DNA of 19,893 bases from CAYPPG01 sp964412555 (GTDB lineage: Bacteria > Hinthialibacterota > Hinthialibacteria > Hinthialibacterales > Hinthialibacteraceae): positions 1-19,893 of the forward strand of contig CAYPPG010000096.1 in NCBI GenBank assembly GCA_964412555.1. The letters run 5' to 3'. Below, in pieces: positions 8,104 through 14,124 of this stretch (position 1 is the stretch's first letter; each line of letters begins with the position of its first letter). Below the pieces are notes generated by a model, which made no database searches, was not told where the DNA came from, and was given only the letters and a program-made list of their open reading frames with translations. Made by a program: the position numbers and the translations under genes.

Positions 8104-8754
8104 ATGAAGCGAAAGCACGTTTGCTATCATCAATCAATTCTCCTTTTTCTCGGAAGTGTTCTTACTTTGCTCCCAGCATGGTGTGGCGAGGAAACCGCTT
8201 TTGTCGACGAATCCGAAGCCCATGCCTTGTACGATAAGATGGTGCAAACCATGCGGGATGCGAACTCTTTGTCCTGGATGAGTGAGTATCAAAATGAGTT
8301 TGACGGGAATCTACGAACCCCATGCCGGTATCATATTTGGCTGAAAAAACCAAATTATGCGCGCATCGAAATGATAAGCGCCATGAACAACCAATTGACT
8401 GGCGTGCTGGTTGGGGACGGCGATTATTTCTATATATACTGGCCAAATGGAAAACCGCGTTACGGTTGGGAATATAAAGAGCCTTACTGCTCAGTATACG
8501 AGGAACATCGATACACATTTTACGATAAAAAACGCACTCCAGTGGGGATGCATTCCCTTGGCCATGATATCGGGGATCTCGGCGGGGGGATGGGAATGAG
8601 CGCTGTTCCCATGACTTATGTCATCGACCGCGAGGGGAAAGTCGTAAGGGCTTGGTACGGATATGGTGGCAGCCACCATCAGGGAATCAATATTTTAAAA
8701 CAATTGGGAGTAGATGTCTCTCAAAATTCTAATCCCACCCCAGCAGATAACTGA
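8104..8754 (+). CDS. Exported LolA-like domain joined to the C-terminal part of a thioredoxin fold
   Basis: A 216-residue protein with a signal peptide (basic MKRKH, then ILLFLGSVLTLL, cut around residues 27-30). Residues about 36-155 look like the LolA/DUF2092 type of outer-membrane lipoprotein-carrier fold: ALYDKMVQTMRDANSLSW, the DGDYFYIYWPNG strand pair and the YDKKRTPVGMHSLG segment. From about residue 165 the sequence changes to AVPMTYVIDREGKVVRAW and then GINILKQLGVD. This is the cis-proline, last strands and final helix of a TlpA/peroxiredoxin-like thioredoxin fold. The first half of that fold, with its CxxC site, is absent. The frame is intact. The likeliest reading is an internal in-frame deletion of a longer LolA-redoxin protein; an assembly error is possible. 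The 3' end overlaps the convergent gene by 26 bases. Confidence 0.8.
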   Translation: MKRKHVCYHQSILLFLGSVLTLLPAWCGEETAFVDESEAHALYDKMVQTMRDANSLSWMSEYQNEFDGNLRTPCRYHIWLKKPNYARIEMISAMNNQLTGVLVGDGDYFYIYWPNGKPRYGWEYKEPYCSVYEEHRYTFYDKKRTPVGMHSLGHDIGDLGGGMGMSAVPMTYVIDREGKVVRAWYGYGGSHHQGINILKQLGVDVSQNSNPTPADN

Positions 8755-9184
8755 GCTGCAAACGAGTATCCTTCAAGCGAAGTGCAATGACGCGGGAGAT
8801 CATTTCCATAATGGATGCTTTGAGGGGGGCATCCTCTGCGATAATTTTCAGCAATGGTTCATGAGGGATCTCGATCAATCTTGTTTTTTCCATGCAATGC
8901 GAACCGGCTGTAATAATATGAGGCGGTACGACCGCCGACCAGCCGAACATATCTCCTCGCTGCACAACGTAAATCATGACTTTGCGTTTTTTCGGCAGAT
9001 CGATTTCAATTGCAACCCGCCCTTCGACGACGATATACATCGCGGTGGCTTCTTGTCCCTCCCACTGAACAAACGTGTCGCGTTCACAGGTTTTTTCGGA
9101 TGAGATCTCGCCGATTTTGCGAATCTGGTCGTCATTCAAAGGTTTTAAACAATCCAATTCTTTCAAAATATCGGGGGAAACCAT
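8729..9184 (-). CDS. Stand-alone cyclic-nucleotide-binding-type (Crp-like) sensor domain
   Basis: A 151-residue cytoplasmic protein. I chose the ATG at 9184 because AAAGG lies 7 bases upstream; an in-frame start at 9217 lacks one. The cNMP-binding beta-roll is clear: an N-terminal helix, then FVQWEGQEATAMYIVVEGRV (39-57), GDMFGWSAVVPPHIITA (77-93) and the terminal helices. The phosphate-binding cassette is of the FGWSAL type and lacks the canonical arginine of CRP, so cAMP binding is doubtful. There is no C-terminal helix-turn-helix: the protein ends soon after the domain, so it is not itself a Crp-type DNA-binding regulator. It may sense a ligand or redox state for a partner. It diverges from dprA. 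Confidence 0.88.
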   Translation of the reverse strand: MVSPDILKELDCLKPLNDDQIRKIGEISSEKTCERDTFVQWEGQEATAMYIVVEGRVAIEIDLPKKRKVMIYVVQRGDMFGWSAVVPPHIITAGSHCMEKTRLIEIPHEPLLKIIAEDAPLKASIMEMISRVIALRLKDTRLQLSYLLGWD

Positions 9185-9216
9185 AATCACACCTTTCTTT
9201 TGAACAAGGATATCCA

Positions 9217-9260
9217 ATAATATGTTTTTGCATTATCCGCTGCAAGGGACACTCTGACAA
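9217..9260 (-). promoter_or_regulatory. Two overlapping promoters of the cNMP-type gene
   Basis: On the minus strand TTGTCA (9255-9260) and GATAAT (9232-9237) are 17 bases apart, each 5 of 6 to consensus. A second pair, TTGCAG (9240-9245) and TATTAT (9217-9222), is also 17 bases apart. Leaders would be about 41 and 26 bases. Confidence 0.55.
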
Positions 9261-9303
9261 GATGGAACCGGCGAGGATTTTTTTGGGAAATCCGTTCAGA
9301 GTG
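9250..9303. repeat. 8-base inverted repeat spanning the divergent promoter region
   Basis: CACTCTGA (9250-9257) is the exact reverse complement of TCAGAGTG (9296-9303), with 38 bases between. The left arm overlaps the -35 box of the cNMP-type gene and the right arm ends one base before the -35 box of dprA. It may be a paired operator, though an 8-base match can occur by chance. Confidence 0.4.
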
Positions 9304-9304
9304 C

Positions 9305-9333
9305 TTGAAATGATACGAATATTTTCGTATGGT
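9305..9333 (+). promoter_or_regulatory. dprA promoter with an embedded palindrome
   Basis: TTGAAA (9305-9310) and TATGGT (9328-9333) are 17 bases apart. Between and over them lies ATACGAA-TATT-TTCGTAT (9313-9330), a perfect 7-base inverted repeat with a 4-base spacer that covers the spacer and the start of the -10 box. This is the usual place for a repressor operator. The predicted leader is under 20 bases. Confidence 0.45.
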
Positions 9334-9358
9334 TTTTCGATACAACGGAGGCACAATG

Positions 9359-10627
9359 ATGAAAATCAACCGAGAGAAACTCTATCCGTGGTTGGCGATT
9401 TTGCGCGCGAAACATATGGGCAGCGACCGGGCAAAGAAATTGGAAAAACACTTCGGTTCCATTCACAAAGCGCTGCAGGCGTCCGAACAAGAAATCGCAG
9501 AAATCCAGGGATTCAATTCCCAAATGGCGACTGCGGTGAAAGAAGCCGCTCGCGGGAAATTCGACCGTGATATCGAGAAAGAACTGGCATGGGCGGAAAA
9601 AGAAGGCGTCTCAATCTTTCTGTATAGTGATCCCGAATATCCCTATTCACTCTACCATATTCCTTCCTCGCCGGCAATCTTGTATGTGAAAGGAACAATT
9701 CTACCTCAAGATATTATTTCTTTGGCGATTGTCGGCCCCCGGCAGGCATCCGACGCTGGCCGCCGGCAAGCGGGCACTATCGCCTCCCAATTGGCGGAAG
9801 CAGGGGTGGCAATCGTTAGCGGATTGGCGTGGGGAGTCGACGCTTCTGCACACAAAGGTGCATTGCGCTCGAAAAGCGGACGAACTCTGGCCGTGATGGG
9901 GAATGGATTGAAAATCGTGTATCCACGCGAACATGCATTATTGGCTGATGAAATCGTCAAACGTGGCGCTTTAATTAGCGAATTGTTTTATGATGTCGCG
10001 CCGCAAGGACGCAATTTTCCCCCACGGAACCGAATTATCAGCGGTTTATCCCTCGGTGTGCTCATCGTCGAAGCGGGAGAACGAAGTGGTTCGCTGATCA
10101 CAGCAAAATATGCGCTGGAACAGGGAAAAGAAGTGTTCGCCCTTCCAGGTGCAGTGGACTCAGAAACCAGCAAAGGAACGAATAAATTAATCCGTGATTC
10201 ATCTGCCCTGCTGGTTACCTCAGTGGAGGATATTTTTTCCGAATTAGAAGATAAAATCACCTATTACCGCAACGAGTTGGAAGGCAAGATTCCCAAAGTC
10301 GATCTTTCTTTCACTCCTCCTAAATCCAAGTCGGTACCCGATATATCTCAATCTATTGAAACAAGCGAAAAAGTGACGGAAATACCTTCTGAGCCAATTC
10401 CATCCGACACTCCGGCATCCAAACCTGTGTCTGTACCGCTGGATCAACTGAATGAAGAAGAAAAAACGGTCTATAATCTGTTATCGCCGGAGCCGCAACA
10501 TATCGATGTATTGTGTCGGGAATTGAACTGGCCGGTTGCGCGGGTGTCTTCCGCTTTGGGATTGTTGGAATTCCAAGGATTTATCGAGCGGGAATCCGGA
10601 ATGCGATTTCGGATCAAAACAGAATGA
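9359..10627 (+). CDS. dprA: DNA-processing protein DprA
   Basis: A 422-residue cytoplasmic protein that binds incoming single-stranded DNA and loads RecA during transformation. Two ATGs follow each other at 9356 and 9359. GGAGG at 9347-9351 is 7 bases from the second, which I prefer. Residues 8-60 form the N-terminal helix-hairpin-helix/SAM-like region. The Rossmann core shows VGPR (125-128; the usual residue before Arg is Thr or Ser), SGLAWGVDASAHKG (154-167), GRNFPPRNRIISGLS (217-231) and SGSLITAKYALEQ (243-255). A Pro/Ser-rich linker follows, then a winged-helix DprA C-terminal domain (about 366-420). The length fits the long form of the family. No other competence gene is in the window. 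The next gene begins 14 bases later and is probably co-transcribed. Confidence 0.96.
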   Translation: MKINREKLYPWLAILRAKHMGSDRAKKLEKHFGSIHKALQASEQEIAEIQGFNSQMATAVKEAARGKFDRDIEKELAWAEKEGVSIFLYSDPEYPYSLYHIPSSPAILYVKGTILPQDIISLAIVGPRQASDAGRRQAGTIASQLAEAGVAIVSGLAWGVDASAHKGALRSKSGRTLAVMGNGLKIVYPREHALLADEIVKRGALISELFYDVAPQGRNFPPRNRIISGLSLGVLIVEAGERSGSLITAKYALEQGKEVFALPGAVDSETSKGTNKLIRDSSALLVTSVEDIFSELEDKITYYRNELEGKIPKVDLSFTPPKSKSVPDISQSIETSEKVTEIPSEPIPSDTPASKPVSVPLDQLNEEEKTVYNLLSPEPQHIDVLCRELNWPVARVSSALGLLEFQGFIERESGMRFRIKTE

Positions 10628-10641
10628 TAGAGGAGGTGGCA

Positions 10642-11133
10642 GTGACGGAAATCAGTTACATGGAACGTTTGGAAAACGTCTTGGACATGATGGGAGTGAA
10701 AACCTTCGATTCTCCAATGACTCTCGATTATCGATTTGGCTCTTTTCAAGCCGAAGAAGGTATTTTTCGCTGTTTTGTCAATGAAGATGATGTTACTCGT
10801 GCACTTTCTTATATGGAAATCAAAGGCGATCAAGTATATTGGATTACTTTAGAGTATCCGGGACTTGAAATCATGGTGGAAAATATTGTTCGTGTGGGTG
10901 TCAAATGCCGGAAAACTCTTGGACGCCATCACGCCGCTACTTTCATCATCGCTGTTCCTGAAGGAGTCGGAAAAGATCGCGAACGGTTGGAACAAGCCTT
11001 TCAAGAATTCAGCGACAGCCAAGATGTCAGTGTCTATTACACGTTGAAAATATGGGACGAAGAGACGCTGAAATCGGTGGAAAAACAAGTTCGGAAATCG
11101 TTGCAAAGGGAGAATATAGTCAGAGAAAAATGA
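10642..11133 (+). CDS. Unknown 163-residue protein co-transcribed with dprA
   Basis: I chose the GTG at 10642 because AGAGGAGG (10629-10636) lies 5 bases upstream. An ATG at 10624 overlaps the dprA stop in ATGA fashion but precedes that ribosome binding site. The protein is soluble, with no signal peptide, membrane segment or cysteine cluster (a single pair, Cys44 and Cys89). It appears alpha/beta: repeated strand-like segments (GIFRCFV, VYWITLEYPGLEI, ATFIIAVPE, VSVYYTLKIWD) and a charged C-terminal helix (ETLKSVEKQVRKSLQRE). I recognise no family. Tight spacing to dprA suggests translational coupling and perhaps a related role, but that is inference only. Confidence 0.75.
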   Translation: MTEISYMERLENVLDMMGVKTFDSPMTLDYRFGSFQAEEGIFRCFVNEDDVTRALSYMEIKGDQVYWITLEYPGLEIMVENIVRVGVKCRKTLGRHHAATFIIAVPEGVGKDRERLEQAFQEFSDSQDVSVYYTLKIWDEETLKSVEKQVRKSLQRENIVREK

Positions 11134-11201
11134 GTGTAAGGAAGCGGATGATAATAACGACTCCAGTTGTCACATGACCAACCCGTACTTTTTGTGATTA
11201 T

Positions 11202-12182
11202 TCAGGTTATTTCAGTTCGATATGAATTGATGATGCGATTCATCTTCTCAAGATCCTCTTTCCGTAATACGATCTCACCGGCTTTGGCGTTTTTCTGGGC
11301 TTGTTCCGGATTCCGAGCGCCGACGAGTGCAAACGTGATCCCGGGCTGGGCGATAGTCCAAGCGATAACGAGTTGGGGGATAGTGGCATTGTGTTGTTCC
11401 GCGATCGGTTGGAATTGGTTCAGCATGCCGATCACTTTTTTTCGGTTTTCGACGGAAAATCGAGGATTGTTGATTCGCAGGTCATCACCGGTGAATTGGC
11501 GTTCCGGACCGATCTTGCCCGTCAGCAATCCCAATGCCATGGGTGAATAGGCTAGAATGGATATATTTTGCTGTTTGCAGTAGGGAAGGAGTTCGTCTTC
11601 GAGTTCGCGGTCGAGCATGTTGTATTTTTCTTGGGCGCTGTGGAGTTCATCGACTTTTTGATATTTTTTCAATTGTTCGACGTTGATGTTACTGACACCG
11701 ACGGCGCGGATTTTCCCTTGTTTTTTTAATTTAGTAAGAGTGATCATCGTCTCTTCGATGGAGGTAGTCGAATCCTGCCAGTGCGTTTGATAAAGATCGA
11801 TGCAATCGGTTTTTAGCCGTTTTAAACTTTGCTCGACTTCATGCTCAATAGATTCCGGCCCAAGGTATTTGTAAACATCTTTTCCGTATTCATTGAAAAA
11901 GTGAGTGCCTTTATCCGTATGCCAGACAAGGCCGCATTTGGGCGCCAGTACCACTTTATCACGCCGTCCGGCGATGGCTTTCCCGACGATTTCTTCCGAT
12001 AATCCCAGACCATACGCGGGAGCGGTGTCGATGAGGGTGATCCCTGCATCGATGGAAGCCTGAATCGCCTCGATGGCTTTTTGTTCGTCTGTGCCGCCCC
12101 ATGGCCAGCCTCCGATAGCCCAGGTACCGAGTCCGACGGCGGATGCTTCGATGCCTGAAGTGCTGATCAGTCTATATTGCAT
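11202..12182 (-). CDS. Aldo/keto reductase
   Basis: A 326-residue cytoplasmic NADPH-type oxidoreductase of the (beta/alpha)8 AKR superfamily. The catalytic tetrad is present: Asp52, Tyr57, Lys82 and His134, in the contexts IDTAPAYG, LAPKCG and YQTHW. GVSNIN (162-167) and the C-terminal cofactor-binding region FALVGARNPEQAQKN are also present. The start region GLGTWAIGGWPWGG is typical of the YajO/general-stress AKR group acting on sugars or aldehydes. The exact substrate is not readable. AAGGAG lies 7 bases before the ATG at 12182. It diverges from the Gfo/Idh/MocA gene at 12417, a pairing that suits sugar metabolism. Confidence 0.95.
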   Translation of the reverse strand: MQYRLISTSGIEASAVGLGTWAIGGWPWGGTDEQKAIEAIQASIDAGITLIDTAPAYGLGLSEEIVGKAIAGRRDKVVLAPKCGLVWHTDKGTHFFNEYGKDVYKYLGPESIEHEVEQSLKRLKTDCIDLYQTHWQDSTTSIEETMITLTKLKKQGKIRAVGVSNINVEQLKKYQKVDELHSAQEKYNMLDRELEDELLPYCKQQNISILAYSPMALGLLTGKIGPERQFTGDDLRINNPRFSVENRKKVIGMLNQFQPIAEQHNATIPQLVIAWTIAQPGITFALVGARNPEQAQKNAKAGEIVLRKEDLEKMNRIINSYRTEIT

Positions 12183-12223
12183 ATGATTTCTCCTTTTCGT
12201 TTCATGTGTATCGCTTTCTTAAC

Positions 12224-12251
12224 AGCATACCGTTTCATTTGACGTTGACAA
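12224..12251 (-). promoter_or_regulatory. Putative promoter of the aldo/keto reductase gene
   Basis: On the minus strand TTGTCA (12246-12251) and TATGCT (12224-12229) are 16 bases apart (5 of 6 and 4 of 6). The -35 box lies within CGTTG-A-CAACG (12243-12253), a near-palindrome that also contains a perfect TTGACA on the plus strand. I see no matching plus-strand -10 box at normal spacing for the oxidoreductase gene. Confidence 0.4.
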
Positions 12252-12416
12252 CGAGAGATATTGATGCGGCATGGGGCTCAAGAGATGTGAAATTCATGAA
12301 TGCAAAAGCGAAAGGTTGATTTCCGGATGTCTCTATTCACGCTAGGAAGTATAGAGTATCATGAATGTATCAAAAAACGTAACAAAAACGAGGAAGGAAT
12401 CAAGGAGATCAATAAA

Positions 12417-13715
12417 ATGAAGACAGAAAACCGTAGATCTTTTATGAAAAAAACCGGTCTTGCTTCCGCCGTTGCCGCGGGAAGTTTTGTCAATTTGAAC
12501 CCGTCTGCCATTGGTGCGAACGAGAAGGTGACTTTGGCCCTGATTGGTGGTCATAACCAGGGAAGGCACGATGCAAGAGCGGCTATCGCTGCCGGTGGAA
12601 TATTCAAAACGTTCTGCGATATCGATGACGAGATCATTCAAAAAGTCTGTGGAGAAATCAAAGAATGGCAGAAGAAAGATGTCGGATCGACAAAAGATTT
12701 TCGTCATGTGTTTGACGATAAGGATATCGATGCAGTGTATATTGTTACACCGGATCACTGGCACGCGATCCCGGCGATACTAGCCTGCCAAGCAGGGAAA
12801 GATGTGTATTGTGAGAAGCCGCTTTCCCACACCATTCAGGAAGGACAACTCATGCGGGATGCCGCGCGCAAATATGACCGAGTGTTTCAAGTCGGAATGC
12901 AGCGGCGTAGCGCCCATCATTTCAAAAGCGCGGTTGATTATGTGACGTCGGGAAAACTGGGGGATATTTGCATGATGAAAGCATGGATGTGCCAGGTGCG
13001 AGGCAGTATCGGGAATCCGCCGAATGAACCTGTTCCGTTAGGGGTGGATTACGACCGCTGGCTGGGACCTGCACCGGAACGGCCGTTTAATCCGATGCGG
13101 TTCCACTATAATTGGCGTTTCTTTTGGGACTATTGTAATAGCGAACTAGGGAATCAGGGCGTGCATATGCTGGATATCACCATGTGGGCGATAGCAAAGA
13201 TGAAAGGATTGGAAAACAATCTTCCTACGAAAGTCTCCGGCCAGGCGGGGATTTATTGGCTTGACGACATGAAAGAGGTTCCCGACACTCAAGTCACAAC
13301 ATATGATTTCGGTGATTTTCCACTTGTGTGGGAACTGCGTAGCTTCGCGCGGCATGATCCTATCGAAGGAACCAATGCTGGAACTGGTTTTTACGGCACC
13401 GAAGGAACGCTCATTGTCGATGGGCGCGGCTGGAAAGTCTATCAAAAGGATGGGAAAGAAGGACCGAGTGAGAAGAACTCCGGCGGTTCGCATTCTGCCA
13501 ATTTCCTTGAATGTGTCAAAAGCCGTAAGCGCCCGAATGCCGATGTCGAGATTGGGCGGCGCAGCACGACAATTTGTCATCTTGGGAATATCGCAACTCA
13601 CCTCGGACGGGAAGTCGTATTCGATCCGAAGACGGAAACGTTTGGAGAGGATCGGGAAGCGAATGTTTTTTTAACAAAAGAATATCGGGAGCCGTATATG
13701 TTACCGGAAGTTTAA
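12417..13715 (+). CDS. Tat-exported Gfo/Idh/MocA family oxidoreductase
   Basis: A 432-residue protein. I chose the ATG at 12417 because AAGGAG is 9 bases upstream and because a twin-arginine signal, NRRSFMKK followed by a short hydrophobic run, then sits at the N-terminus. The Rossmann fold begins near residue 38 with ALIGGHNQGRH; the usual second glycine of GxGxxG is His46. EKP (133-135) is the family's conserved dinucleotide-site motif with the catalytic-type lysine. YNWRFFWDYCNSELGNQGVH is typical of the planctomycete-type secreted subgroup. The family carries out NAD(P)-dependent redox chemistry on sugars or cyclitols; Tat export suggests the folded protein leaves with its cofactor bound. 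It is followed after 19 bases by a small Rpn-tail-like gene. Confidence 0.94.
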   Translation: MKTENRRSFMKKTGLASAVAAGSFVNLNPSAIGANEKVTLALIGGHNQGRHDARAAIAAGGIFKTFCDIDDEIIQKVCGEIKEWQKKDVGSTKDFRHVFDDKDIDAVYIVTPDHWHAIPAILACQAGKDVYCEKPLSHTIQEGQLMRDAARKYDRVFQVGMQRRSAHHFKSAVDYVTSGKLGDICMMKAWMCQVRGSIGNPPNEPVPLGVDYDRWLGPAPERPFNPMRFHYNWRFFWDYCNSELGNQGVHMLDITMWAIAKMKGLENNLPTKVSGQAGIYWLDDMKEVPDTQVTTYDFGDFPLVWELRSFARHDPIEGTNAGTGFYGTEGTLIVDGRGWKVYQKDGKEGPSEKNSGGSHSANFLECVKSRKRPNADVEIGRRSTTICHLGNIATHLGREVVFDPKTETFGEDREANVFLTKEYREPYMLPEV

Positions 13716-13734
13716 ATACTTGGAGGAAAAGAAA

Positions 13735-14067
13735 ATGCCAACGATTGCACCGTTTGAACGTATACTTGAACAACAAGGGATGGAAATAGGAATGAAAAAA
13801 GGGATTGAAGAAGGGAAAAAAGAAGGGAAAAAAGAGGGGATTCAAATTGGAGAACAAAGAGGTGAACGAAGGGGAATTCGGATTGGAAGTCTAAAAGAAG
13901 CAAGAACGACTGTTATCGATATTGTCAGAGATAAGTTTGGTGAAATTCCGATTTCGCTGATGGATATGATTGAATCCATTGAGAATCTCACTATTTTGCG
14001 TAGATTGCGAAAGAAAGCTTTGAAAGCGAATTCTCTTGATGAATTTCTTGAATATATCAAGAATTAA
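13735..14067 (+). CDS. Small protein resembling the C-terminal tail of Rpn/PDDEXK family proteins
   Basis: A 110-residue basic protein. GGAGG at 13722-13726 is 8 bases before the ATG at 13735. Residues 7-50 are a helical Glu/Lys/Gly repeat (GIEEGKKEGKKEGIQIGEQR) and residues 52-107 a compact helical domain (IVRDKFGEIPISLMDMIESI, then SLDEFLEYI). This order matches the C-terminal part of Rpn family (recombination-promoting nuclease/putative transposase) proteins common in Cyanobacteria and candidate phyla. The nuclease domain itself is missing. Such tail-only versions occur as separate genes, so it may be intact rather than a remnant. It lies 19 bases after the oxidoreductase and may be read with it. 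No function is known to me. Confidence 0.75.
   Translation: MPTIAPFERILEQQGMEIGMKKGIEEGKKEGKKEGIQIGEQRGERRGIRIGSLKEARTTVIDIVRDKFGEIPISLMDMIESIENLTILRRLRKKALKANSLDEFLEYIKN
13810..13833 (+). repeat. Two tandem copies of a 12-base purine repeat
   Basis: GAAGGGAAAAAA occurs twice back to back (13810-13821, 13822-13833) and a degenerate third copy follows. It encodes the EGKKEGKKEG part of the tail protein. Pure purine repeats of this kind can change length by slippage in 12-base, frame-keeping steps. Confidence 0.8.
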
Positions 14068-14124
14068 TACGGTTTTAGTATATTGGTTTCAATGTGAGAA
14101 ACGGAAATCCCAATGAGCAAAACA

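Noticed and set aside
8729..9184. Full Crp/Fnr transcription factor
   Set aside because: No C-terminal helix-turn-helix is present before the stop codon.
11174..11194. Possible terminator between the dprA partner and the aldo/keto reductase (GTTGTCA with TGACCAAC, then TTTTT)
   Set aside because: The stem needs a bulge and leaves a loop of two to four bases; it is too weak to call.
12239..12273. Plus-strand promoter for the oxidoreductase gene using TTGACA at 12245-12250
   Set aside because: The -35 match is perfect, but no acceptable -10 box lies 16-18 bases downstream.
13516..13857. Minus-strand open frame rich in Phe and Pro
   Set aside because: It is the antisense of the purine-rich repeat in the Rpn-tail gene and of the end of the oxidoreductase gene.
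13810..13860. Short direct repeats that could suggest a CRISPR or minisatellite array
   Set aside because: They are coding E/K/G repeats with no spacers; only two exact copies exist.
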